The position numbers and the translations under genes were made by a program. DNA of 64,000 nucleotides from Acanthosepion lycidas. Taxonomy: Eukaryota > Mollusca > Cephalopoda > Sepiida > Sepiidae. The DNA lies in assembly GCA_963932145.1 (NCBI GenBank), contig OZ010579.1, positions 135,595,127-135,659,126 on the forward strand. Reading direction: 5' to 3'. Positions 32,184 to 42,812 of the stretch are shown in pieces. Position 1 is the first letter of the stretch. Each line of letters begins with the position of its first letter. The notes beneath the pieces were generated by a model, which saw only the letters and a list, made by a program, of their open reading frames with translations, was not told the origin of the DNA and searched no databases.

Positions 32184-32532
32184 AATTTAAGACATAAAAT
32201 AAAACTGACCTTTCTGTTAACATGGTTTCTACTAATGTGGTATCCTCAAACAGTAAAATGAAGCAATGCTGGTTCACCAACACACCAATGACTACCAAAC
32301 TATTACTAACATACAACAGTTACAACAAAATGCTCAGCCATTGTGAATTCAAGACATGAACTTTGAACTAACACAAATTGGACTATGAGCATGCTTGCTA
32401 CTCCAGAAAGCACATAAGTGAACTGATAAACTGTCTTATGCTTAAGTATAACAAAGTCATTTGCATTGGCTGTAAGGGAATGCTACTGAATATTTGTCAG
32501 CTATTTCTGCCACCCATTGCAACAAGAACATG
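32184..32532. other. Non-coding stretch
   Basis: No recognised gene. Short + strand words such as SSNSKMKQCW near 32240 are not assignable. Confidence 0.4.
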
Positions 32533-33440
32533 CTAATTGAGTCTTTTTTTCCTTGCTATACTCCCCACTGGTCTCCTGACCCTAACACTAACAGTTTGGG
32601 TGGGGGCAGTCTTTTCATTTGGGTACATTTTGGAAGTGAAGACACAGGATGATTCCTGGGGTGCTCCCAAGTGTGTCATCATCATCATCAACTGAAATCT
32701 GTCATCCACTTGATGACCTTGTTGCCTCATCATTCATTGACTTGCTCAAATAGTGGGTGGGACAGCATCCCATCATCTCAGATCACCTGTAGTAACCTCT
32801 CCTGTTTTATATCTAGTTGTACATCTATTTAGGGATTTTTTTTTTTTACTAGCATGGCATCCCCTTTCTTGTAAACTTCTTGCACTGGTTCAGCTTTTGG
32901 TGAGGGTGTTTTGTTAATACGTTTCATTTTAATCTCGTATGAGTAGAGTATATTAGCAGAAGCAATAGCACTGTGGATGACATCTCTGGGTGTCATATTA
33001 TACCAATATAACATCTCCTGGATGGAACACAGCTTCCTCAGAGCAATTCATTTTAAACTTGTCTGTGACCAGTCAGCATTGATGTTTCCAGATGGTATAT
33101 CAAAAGTATAAATGGACACTCCATTCATCAGGAAAAGTTCTGAAGGTTTTACTCATGAATGCTGTATCATTATCCATCAGAATTTCATCAGGAGGTCTGC
33201 TCTCTAGGAATACTGCCTTGAGCTACTGGATCATGTTTACAGAATTTTGTTGGTATAATGGTCACCTGATAGCATATTGTGCTGACTCACAGTCTATTAA
33301 AGTCAAGTAGTGTGCATCACTGTAGTGAGTTATGTCTATCCTGAGTCTGTGATGCACACTGGATACTTCCAGTTTTCCTTTTTGACAACAGGTTAGTGCT
33401 GGATCAATTGCTTGGCACTCTATATAAGTTTGCTGGCTGA
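32533..33440 (-). pseudogene. Gypsy family A integrase and Pol tail
   Basis: From right to left: DITHYSDAHYLTLIDCES (core start, first aspartate, near 33340), SRPPDEILMDNDTAFMSKTF (second aspartate, near 33170), then MLYWYNMTPRDVIHSAI and ANILYSYEI, PKAEPVQEVYKKGDA (SH3-like end, 32829-33014). An acidic D/E-rich and basic tail follows to 32533. Stops and frameshifts interrupt it. The glutamate motif region near 33080 is unreadable. A CTCCCCAC stretch at 32561 could be the complement of the polypurine tract, but no LTR was verified to its left. Confidence 0.78.
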
Positions 33441-34890
33441 TCTGACAGCCTTTTCAGATAGTTGGTTTTTAAGTGGAGAATTTTCACCTCCAGCTGTATA
33501 GCTAAATAGTAAATTTAGCAACACAGCCCTATGTCATGATGTTCAATTCTGCAAGTTCAGAATTTTTGGTTGTGTAGTTGGTAGAAATGGGTTTGTATTT
33601 TTTTATAAATAGGTTTTCAACTTATCTAAATTTTTAAATAATAAAAATAATAGTATGATAAGTGCTTCAAATGTGAAATTGCAAGTCATCATGCTGTTGT
33701 TGATTTCTATGTTTACACCGTCTATATCTATAAATGCTCTATTCCTGATATTAAGCAATCTTCTGAAAATATAGTAAATTTTAAACAATATAATTGTAAT
33801 TTATGTATATGCTGGTAAGTTGGCAAAGTCTGGAGAATAAAGTTCAAGGGGATATTAAAAAAAAAATCCTAATGACAGTTCATTTTATGTGACCTACTGG
33901 TAATCTCTAAACTTTTCAATATGTGGATCACATACCATTGGATGAGAGAACAGGTGTGATCTATTTGAGATTGGATCAAAGATATCCTTCAAGTTTTGGT
34001 CAAAAGATTTCATATCACTGTCTGCAGCATCTTGCAAAGCCTTTGTCTTATTTGCTTACCAATTTTGTTTCATTTTTCTTAGTTTGTGCAAATGATTTAT
34101 CAGATGTGAAAGACTTGTTTTTCAGAACTATTTTTGACATTCATCCACTTTTTTTTTTTTTTTTTCTTTCATGGAAAGACTTCAGGGTCATTTTGATCAA
34201 ACTAATCCGGATTCTTTCTGTAAATGTAATCTAGTGTTGACTGAGCAGGTTCAAATTGCATTTTTAATTTGCACCAAGACAGTTCAATATCAATGTGCAG
34301 CTCAGTTCTTCAGAGTTTTTCATCACATTTGTTTTGAAAGCTGTTTAAGAAGATAGGCTGTTTAGTTTATTAATGCACACATATCAATATCAATACTATT
34401 CAGCTGTACCTTTTGTTTCAGATGTTATAATAGATAGCTATATTTTGATTCAGGCAATTTTGAGGCATTATTATAAAGTGGGCTTCAAAGCAGTTGAAAC
34501 TCCTTACAAAATTGGGTAAGTGTATAGGAATATACAGCCCCGAACTATAAAAAAATGAAAAATATATTCAATATTATTTATTCAATAATTTTATATTTTG
34601 TAAATGAATAAATTATAGTTTAATTGTATCAAAAATTGTTTTCTCTGTATTATTATTGAAATCAGCTATCTCTCCCTTATATCTGGGCCCTAGATTGATA
34701 ACAGACTAACTGTATGAATTATTGCATGTTCATTTTTTAAATTACACAAGGTGCTGAAAAGTTCTTGGTCCAATTTTCTTTTGTAAAGGCTTCTTAGTTA
34801 AAGTGAGAACATTTCACAACAGCATTGTTAACCTATACCTCAGAATGTTCATGAGTCCTCCAAGTGTGTCTCTTATTTTTTTTTTTCTAG
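33441..34890. other. Non-coding sequence upstream of the host exon
   Basis: Presumably intron 1 or 5-prime flank of the C5orf34-like gene. The end of the stretch is a textbook acceptor: a long pyrimidine run, then TTTCTAG at 34884-34890. An open frame at 33923-34356 has no known motif. Confidence 0.45.
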
Positions 34891-35062
34891 TGTATTTTTG
34901 GTGTGATGGAAGGATGTAAACCTGTCCCTCAGTTGATGGTGCTTTATGAATCATCGGGTACACAAATACAGTTTTCAGATGGGTCCTGTCTCAGGTTGGC
35001 CTCCTGTGGCACAGTTTTCTCTCATCAGGCACCTGCACATTCACAGAAGCATCCTTTGCAAG
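34891..35062 (+). CDS. C5orf34: C5orf34-like gene, first coding exon
   Basis: This appears to be a host gene. An acceptor (pyrimidine run plus CTAG) ends at 34890. The first ATG is at 34906, and an in-frame stop at 34888-34890 argues against coding further upstream. The donor is CAAG/GTACAG at 35062/35063. The 157 coding bases give 52 codons plus one base. The peptide contains LMVLYESSGTQIQFSDGSCL, then RLASCGTVF and HPLQ. The layout (a short leader, a beta-rich D-G-S-x-L-x-L-S/A-x-C-G-x-x-F box, then HPL) matches the N-terminus of vertebrate C5orf34 as I know it. That protein's molecular function is poorly defined. Open reading continues past the donor to 35121, but homology stops at it. Confidence 0.72.
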
Positions 35063-36806
35063 GTACAGTTGCTGGAAGTTCCTTCCACCATTTTATTCTT
35101 TACCCATCGAAAAGAAAATAACCTCTTTTTTTACACTTTCAGCACTTATTTCTTTTTCCTACATTGATGTGTATAAGAGGAGAATAGAATAATGGGGATT
35201 CCTTAAACAAATAGGGCAGTGAAAGCATTGTCCTTTGGTATTGAGCATATTAAGAGCCTTTGATTCTATATTGTGTTCTTGATATAGCTTGTCAAAAAAT
35301 TTCATCTTTCTGTAAAAGATAAAACTATTAGATATGCAAAAATCTTGTAAACAGAACTATATTTTTCACTTTTTACTGATTATGAAATTCATGAGCAATT
35401 ATGTGAATTTCTAAAGTAAATTTATATTAATAAAATAATTTACATTAACTTTTTTCACTTCCTCATTATTAATGTTTTGCCTGATTAGTGCTTTAATTTT
35501 CTTTAGGTGAATATTGTCTTATGAATAATCTTAAATACTTTATTACATCACAAATGTTTTCTATATGAAAAGTATTGCCAAAGAAATGGCTACCTTGGTA
35601 GAAAGGTGTTTCCTTTTGGAAGCATGGAATATTTATATTATGTTATTTATTGCTCCACCTGGCAGGATCCTAATATAACTAAAGAAGGATAGCAATCTTC
35701 CTAGAGTAGTGAACAAATTAATGTGAAATGCATCACTTCCAATCATTTCTTAGTGACTCTCATACATGTAGACATGCAGCCATATTAAATAAAAAATATT
35801 GCACCGCACCTTTCTGCCATGAATTTTATGACATGTATTTGGTTTCAGTAAGTTAAATGCTGCTAATAACTAATATTTGAACAACAGTTAAAAAAGCTTT
35901 AGTTTTTGAATGCACAGTAATTCTGAATGAAAATAAAAACTAATTGTCTTTAGTTTTGACTGACCATTTTCCATCCACTTTGATCATTATTGCTTTTTAG
36001 AACATGGGAATATATCCATTTGAGGATTGGTGGTATAAAGTAGTAAATATATAGTGAATTCCATTGAAGTTCATAAAAATTCATACTCTTCAGTGCTTAA
36101 AATGGGTAATTATCACTTACTGATATCACACACAGGCCATACATTATCAACTCCCAAATTCTCAATTGTGGTAGCAGATAACTTCAAGTCATGCACTTCA
36201 GGACATATCTGCTATTAGTTTCAAAAGTGGACCAGCAAAGGTAACATGTAGTCCTTCCCAATGGCTGGTTTGGATGTCCCTACTTGAATTAAGATTTATT
36301 AAGACTGCACTGAATCGGAATAGATTTTATAAGCTTTGCATGTCATTTCTCCTGCCAATCATAGTTACTTCATATACTTGCACAAAGCAAGATTGTTTCT
36401 AGTTTCTGAACACTTTTTAGTTATAGTCACAGGGGAATTGGCTAAATCCACCATGTGAATTCTATTTATTGAAACTGAATAATCCTCTTTTTAGGCATTT
36501 ACCAATACACAGTTAATGCAATCAGAATTCCTACTAGAAGATCCAGCACAATACTCTAATTTGTAATTATAGACAGCTAAGAATGGTGCCCAATCAAAGT
36601 AGCAAGAGGAGAACTGGGTATATTTTTGGTAAATAGTTCCAAAAGTGGCTTATACTTTGTTAGGTTTTATTTTTGATCTTACAGGGTTGCTAACAACCTG
36701 CCTCACTCACAAGAACTTGGAGTTGGGTAGCCAGTTTAGTTGCTAGACCTTCGATAGAAGCATACACACATACATACTCATATTACATTATGGACACACA
36801 CAAAAG

Positions 36807-36842
<36 letters not shown>

Positions 36843-36956
36843 GTTTTGAACAATAAAAAATATTAAAAATTAAAATCTTCAGACACACTGGGTTGTATAT
36901 TAATATTCTTTCGTTTTTATTATTTCGGTTAGATTCTTCGACTAGTTTCAGCCAAC

Positions 36957-36988
<32 letters not shown>

Positions 36989-37886
36989 TCAGTGGTGAAT
37001 CCAGGGGTTGGACTTCAACATTCAAGTATATCTATTTTAAAGCAACAAAATTTTTATGTAGTGCAATGTTTTCATTCTTGACTTCAGCTGGATATAAAAT
37101 TAATTGTTTTTACTCTGCCTCAAAATATTGACTGAAATAAATTGGTAAAATTATTCATTATAAAGAAGAAAGAAAGAAGAAAAAAAGAAAAAAAAAAAGA
37201 ATGAAATAAAATAATGTGGCCAGTGTGGCTGCATAGGTCTTAGCACTATCTGAGCTAGAGACTTGCTTAATAGGTGATGTATTTCTTGCTTTAATTTTAT
37301 AAATAATCTTTTAAAAATCTCTAATGACTTGCATACCCGTATTTCAAAGAACACATTTTTATTTTAACTTTTTGTTTTCACATGTCAATTTTAAATAATT
37401 TATTCAGTACAGTATAAGGTTTTAGCAGAATGTATCTTTTGAGAAATGGCAAATTTAGCCTGACCCACAATTTGGTTGTCGACTGGAGGGTTGAGGTGAG
37501 GAGTGTGACTGGGGTAAGTGTTGAGGAAATATAATAAGAATCAGCAATACATAAACACACTAACACATAGACATGTATACAAACACAATCTCACGATAGA
37601 TATGTTATTTATCAAAAAACAAACATATCTATCTTTGTCTCGACCCCTTTTTTATTACATGTCCATAATAATTTTAAAAAAAAAGTTTATTTTTATAGAA
37701 TTATTATAGTTAATATTAAAATACCAAAATGTGTTTTTTTTTGTTTTTTTAGTTTCATGCACAGTGATTTTAAAAAAATACATATTTTAGTTAAAGGAAT
37801 CATTTTAGCATCCAAGTTATACCAATAGTATATTTTGTTAACAATTGTAATGAGCCCAACAAACATTGATGACCTTGAATCGACAC

Positions 37887-37932
<46 letters not shown>

Positions 37933-38644
37933 ATGTAGCTTATCTTGATTTTAGAGTCAATAGTGAAATTGGGTTTCATTCTTTTAGTCTTTGATTGCCC
38001 CCCCCCCCCATTCCCAGGTGGTAGAAACTTGAAATTTTTCATTTTCTTTTTTTCCTTCTAGCACTTTGTATCTCTTGGTGGTGGTAACAGAGGAGAGGCA
38101 TATCTGTGCATGTAAATTGTTTCACTTGTTCTTATTAAGTTTTAATTTAGTATAAGACATGGTACCTCTTAATATCTTAAAAAAACTATTGGAAAATGAA
38201 TTTAAACTTATCATTTTTTTTCCTTTTTACTATGCAAAAACTTTCATTAAATGCAGCAACTTCAACAATTAACACTGCATTAATAAGCAAATAATCAGTA
38301 TAGAAGCAAGGAGTAAAAAACAAAATAGGATGACTGAAGACATACAAAAGAATGAAAATACATGTAAAAAATTCAAAATATTAGGATAGATGCATTTACA
38401 ACTGGCAAAGTTAGTTGCTGGAATTCTTGACCAAATGTAAAGAAGACCTAGAATATTCTGGTTGACACAACAGAGTTGGATTTAAATTTCACTAAATCAT
38501 CACTCTTCTAATGGGTGGAGGGCATAGCCTTTAGATATCTTGAATTTCTAAAACACCCTGCTCAAATCTTTGAAAGGCTAACTGGGCAGAATTAAAAAAT
38601 GACTGCAAACTCAGATACCAGAAATTGGTATAACACACTTCTAA
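35063..38644. other. Intronic non-coding stretch
   Basis: Mostly unique AT-rich sequence with (TA)n tracts at about 36808-36842, 36957-36979 and 37889-37924 and a C10 run near 38000. The words TTCGACTAGTTTCAGCCA at 36937 resemble, from memory, a fragment of a repeat common in cephalopod transcripts. No coding region recognised. Confidence 0.5.
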
Positions 38645-38802
38645 TGGTTATAATATTATCTCTTGCTTAGGGTACTCACTGTGACAACTGTTAGAAATTC
38701 TCCTAAATGACTCCAATGGACTTCCTTGATTCACTTGGAGTTCTTTAAAGTTTTTTTTTTCCTAGTTCATTTGTGTCACCAGGGGGTATTATTTACTCCA
38801 CC
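38645..38802 (-). repeat. 3-prime LTR of gypsy B
   Basis: Direct repeat of 44520-44679 with substitutions and a small deletion relative to it. It is bounded on the right by the C-rich complement of a polypurine tract. Confidence 0.72.
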
Positions 38803-39984
38803 CCCACCCCCTTTTGAGATATTTTTTTATTAGTTAATATTTTATTTCTTAGTATTCATCACCTCCTCTTTCTCAGGAGTTCACCAATGTACTGAACTTT
38901 ATTTCTTTCATTTTGAGTCAACCTCTAGTTTTTGCATATGTTTCCTTTTTCTGGTAATTGTACTTGTACGTTCAATGAATTTTGGGGGTGTTGGTACATC
39001 AAAAGTATCATACAGAACTTGGTTCTTTCTTTCTTACAGGTCTTTCTTCATTAAACCTTTTCTTTTAACTGATTCCAATGCCTTTTTTGTTCCCATTTTT
39101 TTCTTTTACCATGTATATCATTTTTCCAATTTGTGTCCTTATTATGCCATCTTCCCTATTTCTTTTCCATTTTTATACACTCTGAAAAACACTTTTTCAC
39201 CAATTTTGAAAAATTTTGTGTTTTTTTTTGTTATCTGTCCTTATTCTTTTTTGACCTGGTAACAACTTGTCAAACACTGATTTAATTTTTCTTGCAAACA
39301 TCAATTCTGCCAGTGATATGCATGATAGTGTATTGAGATTTGGCATTATCTGGTATACTCTGAAGAATTTTTGCAATGATTCTTCGCTCACTTTTACATT
39401 ACTTGCTTTTTTTCAAAGCTATCTTAAAAGTACCCACAAACTGTTCAGCTTGTCTGTTTGACCTTGGGTGATACAACGGGATGGTAATATATTCAATCAA
39501 GAAAATTTTATAAAATTCTTTAAATTCATAAGTAGTGAATTATGTATTATTATCTGAGACTATGGCATCTGGAATGCAAGTAAAGGAAATTGCTTAATGA
39601 AGACCAGTTTCAACTCACTATGCTGCATATATCAAATGTGTGGATGAATTACTAAGCATAATAATCATCTAAGACAGGCATGTGTAACCCAACCAATTAC
39701 TCAATTGAAGGAAATCTATGACCAATACAGCACCAAATCTCGTACTACATTGCATTTTTAATTTCCATTTCACTTTTTAATGCTGCAATAAGTGTCCTCA
39801 AATGGTTCAGTATTTTTTGGTATTAATCTTGATAAACCATCAGCATGTCCCAATTTTTTGGACAGTTTGTATTCCATCCTGAAATCATAATTTAATAAGA
39901 TGGTACCCCAGTGTTGTAATCTATTTGCTTTATGCATGGAAATTCCTAATTTTTTAACCATAAATTGATAATAGATATTGATGG
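38803..39984 (-). pseudogene. Gypsy B integrase end and RNase H end
   Basis: The frame 39770-39961 gives KLGISMHKANRLQHWGTIL, LNYDFRMEYKLSKKLGHADG and LSRLIPK, the end of RNase H with its L-G-H-A-D-G-L-S-R signature. The frame 39197-39391 gives LQKFFRVYQIMPNLNTLS, LAELMFARKIKSVFDKLLPG, the C-terminal part of the integrase core. The middle of integrase (39400-39760) is broken by stops. The RNase H frame is interrupted at 39984 by the family A insertion and resumes at 41996. Confidence 0.78.
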
Positions 39985-40227
39985 TGTAATGAGTTGGTCG
40001 GTCAACTTGGAACCCCCCAAAGCGAGTGGAGGTGGGCAGGTGCAGGAACTGTGATTGGTAGCTGGCTTGTTGGTGTTTTGCATAGATGAGTTACCAAGCT
40101 CTATGTAAAGGGCTGGAATGAGAAGGAGGGCAGTTTCAGTCTCAGAAGTGGAGACTGTGCCCGTCGCTACGACAGCAGGAGAGAAAGAGATGAAATCATT
40201 TATTTTTTCGTGACACATTTCAACACA
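39985..40227 (+). repeat. 5-prime LTR of the nested family A element (243 bp)
   Basis: TG..CA ends, with GATGG target duplication to its left. Its last 36 bases recur at 41955-41990. Less AT-rich than the surroundings. Its sequence differs from the solo LTRs at 7050 and 57557, so family A coding regions travel with more than one LTR type. Confidence 0.85.
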
Positions 40228-40260
40228 AGCTATTTTGCCATTTACTTTGTCTCCAGCAAG

Positions 40261-40896
40261 ATGTCGGAAAGACCGTTCGACATAAAACTGATCTCCGAAT
40301 TCAGTGATGATACGAGTGGACAGTCTGTGGTTGAATGGATCGAAAATGTGGAACTGGTCTGCAAATTATGCGAGATCACGAAGATTGAACAGATTCTTCC
40401 ACTGTGCTTTAAAGGAGGCTCCCTAGCTGTGTATGGGCAGCTGAGCAAAGAACAGAAAAGTGACATTGAGCAAATAAAGCGCGCTCTACTAACCGCATTT
40501 GGAACTGACCGGTTCGTGGCCTATGACCAATTTCAGGCGCGGCGTCTGTGACCTGGCGAGACAGTAGATGTATATGTGGCAGAATTAAAGAATCTCGCCA
40601 TACCGATTGCACCGCTTCCTGAAGAATGGATGACATGTGCCTTCATGTCTGGATTGCCTAGTCATATTAAGCAGATACTCTGCGCATCATCCAGAATGGA
40701 AGACATGACGCTCAATCAATTGTTGACCAGAGTCCGTGCTATCATGATCGACGAAAAAGAGGCTGATGAACCAGTGGCCGCAGTCGTTCAGCCAATTGAA
40801 GTCAAAGAGGATCCGACCCCAGCCATCCGCTGGCATGGTGATGTCACCTGCTATTGGTGCTCTGGGCCGAATCATTTTGCCAAAGCCTGCCGCTAA
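40261..40896 (+). pseudogene. Family A Gag with zinc knuckle
   Basis: The start MSERPFDIKL at 40261 lies 33 bases after the LTR. The capsid-like part has SGQSVVEWIENVELVCKLCE, VYGQLSKEQKSD and TAFGTDRF. A TGA at 40549-40551, probably a mutated CGA, interrupts it before GETVDVYVAELKN. It continues with MTCAFMSGLPSHIKQILCA, a helical segment and CYWCSGPNHFAKAC, the first knuckle. A second stop follows at 40894, and the second knuckle (CFQCHKVGHIASKC, about 40948-40990) is in the same frame as the protease. This is the best preserved Gag of the family in the window, with only these two stops. Confidence 0.87.
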
Positions 40897-41004
40897 CAAC
40901 GCAAAGCAATGAGCAGCAGGTCGGCGTGAAAGGCACGTCTTGATCTACGATGTTTCCAATGTCATAAAGTAGGTCACATTGCCTCTAAGTGTGCGGGAAA
41001 TGGA

Positions 41005-41487
41005 ATGGGGGATGAGACATCAGCTGGTCTCTTCTCCGCACCGAGCATGAAAGAGGCGCTCACTGTGATTAAGGTGCGCATTAATGGAATAATGTGTACT
41101 GCTTTAGTAGATTCTGGCTGCTCTCGGTCACTCACGAATGGTTCGATTTGTCGACAGTGGAGCAGACAAAAGATGGACGTACTAACGGTTAACGGAAAAG
41201 TTCTCAGAAGCCGGGGAGTTGGAAACATCAAACTCGCTATCAACAACGGTAACCCCGTCACAGTCAGCGTGTTGGTCGTGGACAGCGAGTTATTAGGTTT
41301 TGATCTGCTCGTTGGGATGGACATTATTAAGGAGCTGGGTGGCGTACGCATCACAGAGGTGTGCGATGTCGAGTTTTCTGATCTGCCCATCTGTGCTGCT
41401 TTGAGGATTAATGAACCTGACTTCAGTGCAACTTTCGACCAGCGCATGCGCGTATGGACTGCAATGTGGAAGTGGGTGGGTGGATGA
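41005..41487 (+). pseudogene. Family A retropepsin
   Basis: The 160-codon frame contains TALVDSGCSRSLT, the D-S-G active site, then VNGKVLRSRGVGNIKLAI (flap region) and ELLGFDLLVGMDIIKELGGV, the second conserved box with an intact G-x-D. It continues from the second zinc knuckle in the same frame (40948 onward). It ends at a TGA at 41485-41487, after which the frame goes on to the linker before RT. It is the most intact protease here. Confidence 0.85.
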
Positions 41488-41954
41488 ACGCCCACACCAC
41501 TGAAAAATGAAATAGCAGAGTACCCGGTTCCAGAGCATATCAGCAGTGAATACGAAAATGAATTGCAGCTTTGGCTAGCAAACGGCTGGCTTGCGCCGTA
41601 CCCCGAGGAGGACTTAGGGCCACTTTGAGGACTGATTCCGTTGATGGCAATAGTGCAAGAGAATAAGGGGAAAGTGAGACCGGTCATGGACTACAGGGAA
41701 TTGAATACCTTTGTCGATGCATATATGGCCAACGCGGACGTTTGTGCCCAGAAATTGTGGGAATGGCGACAGCAAGGGAGCAACGTGGCCACCCTTAATT
41801 TAAGAAGGGCCTACCTCCAAGTCCGAGTTCACCGATCACTCTGGCCCTTTCAGACTGTCATGGTAAAAGGACAGAGATATTGCCCCACTCGATTGGGATT
41901 TGGTCTTAATGTGGCTCCAAAAATCATGTCAGCGATTATGAATGTGGTCTTGCC
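41488..41954 (+). pseudogene. Family A reverse transcriptase, N-terminal fragment
   Basis: After a stop the frame reads YPVPEHISSEYENELQLWLA, then from 41641 MAIVQENKGKVRPVMDYREL, LNLRRAYLQVRV (normally LDLRxAYLQ, so the first catalytic aspartate is asparagine), RLGFGLNVAPKIMSAIMN and VVLPK. The YxDD box and all of RNase H and integrase are deleted. The segment matches the minus-strand RT at 1-479. Confidence 0.85.
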
Positions 41955-41995
41955 GAAATCATTTATTCTTTCGTGACACATTCCAACACAGATGG

Positions 41996-42161
41996 TCTTT
42001 CTGCAACAAAAAATCCTTCTATAAATAAATCTGCAGATATTGCTAATGCTCCTCTAGATCTGACTGTATTTTTTTTTCTGTCAGTAGTAGCAAACATGAA
42101 GCATGTGTGATGGCTTTCATGTTACTGGCATCATATTTATGTAGAATTATTGCTCCTAATA
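41996..42161 (-). pseudogene. Gypsy B RNase H, middle part
   Basis: The minus-strand frame GAIILHKYDASNMKAITHAS, LLTEKK and the following words are the middle of a gypsy RNase H. The upstream half lies beyond the two small insertions, at 42813 and above. The downstream half lies beyond the nested element, at 39984 and below; the two sides meet inside the T-D-H-R-P-L-like box. Confidence 0.75.
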
Positions 42162-42241
42162 TTAGGTTGGTGCAAAAATAATTTCGTTTTCTAACATATG
42201 TTACTATGTGAGAAAACGAAATTATTTTTGCACCAACGTAA
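42162..42241. mobile_element. MADE1-like mariner MITE, copy 2 (80 bp)
   Basis: The palindrome has ends TTAGGTTGGTGCAAAAATAA and TTACGTTGGTGCAAAAATAA, arms running TTTCGTTTTCT, and a 10-base loop region. It is flanked by TA (42160-42161, 42242-42243). At 80 bp it has the length I recall for human MADE1. It differs from copy 1 in its inner arms, so the two derive from different internal sequences with the same mariner end. Confidence 0.93.
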
Positions 42242-42243
42242 TA

Positions 42244-42812
42244 CATTGTCACTAGCTTGTTCTGGGTATGACAATAAACAACATCTGTGTCCTGGGTAAG
42301 ACATTAAACTACATCTGACAGCAAAGCCTCTGATCAGGAGGTTTTGGGGAGAGCACCTGTTAGGGTTCCAGCTATAGGCAAATAGTTGACTCCCAATCTG
42401 GGATCAAAATGCTGTGGAGGTGTAAAAATTATTTAATATTAAATAGGAGGAAAAATTATTACCAGCAATACATTGTTGAAGAAAAATTATCAGCAATACA
42501 TTTTTGAAGAAAAAGTTATTACCAGCAATATGGTTTTGAAGGAAAATTTATTATCGGAGATACAATTTTGAAGGAAAAATTATTACCAGCAATGCATTTT
42601 TAAAGGAAAATTGGAAAAAACATTATCAGCTATCCATTTAAAAAAAAAAAAAAAATTATCACCTACATAAAAATATTACCTGCAATAGATTTTTGAAGGA
42701 AAAATATTACCAGCAATACATTTTTGAAAAGATAAAATTACCAGCAAAAACAATTTTGTCAGCATTAAGTAACCCATTGAGGTTGATATGCCGTAAAACA
42801 AACAAAACCAAA
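42244..42812 (+). mobile_element. SINE-like element with internal minisatellite, copy 2
   Basis: The head has two copies of a TCTGGGTATGACAATAAAC type unit (42259-42317), matching the head at 4385-4441. A unique stretch follows to about 42430. The body is a tandem array with core TTACCAGCAATACATTTTTG, about ten units (42455-42755). The tail CAGCATTAAGTAACCCATTG, GTTGATATGCCGTAAAAC and a CAAA-type run matches copy 1 and the LINE end at 48690. Head and tail are conserved while the array core differs (TTGCCAGCTAT in copy 1). Confidence 0.62.

Larger units (their letters stand above)
39985..41990 (+). mobile_element. Gypsy family A element nested in gypsy B, with deleted pol
   Basis: A complete 5-prime LTR (39985-40227) starts TGTAATGAGTTGG and ends TTTCAACACA. 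Gag, knuckles, protease and the start of RT follow to about 41954. There the RT jumps straight into GAAATCATTTATTCTTTCGT and TTCCAACACA, the last 36 bases of the LTR. The target duplication GATGG lies at 39980-39984 and 41991-41995. So the element inserted whole and later lost the rest of pol and most of the 3-prime LTR by one deletion. The flanks are parts of one RNase H reading frame of gypsy B. Confidence 0.9.

Noticed and set aside
33923-34356. Possible upstream coding exon before 34891
   Set aside because: No recognised motif, and the first exon already has a plausible start codon behind an in-frame stop.
35063-35121. Continuation of the host exon as an open frame
   Set aside because: The homology ends at HPLQ, exactly at a good donor site, and resumes in phase at 55246.
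36937-36954. Use of TTCGACTAGTTTCAGCCA as proof of cephalopod origin
   Set aside because: The resemblance to a common cephalopod repeat is from memory and only 18 bases long; it is kept as weak support only.
40974-41687. 237-codon minus-strand frame
   Set aside because: It is the antisense shadow of the family A protease on the + strand, which shows the D-S-G active site.
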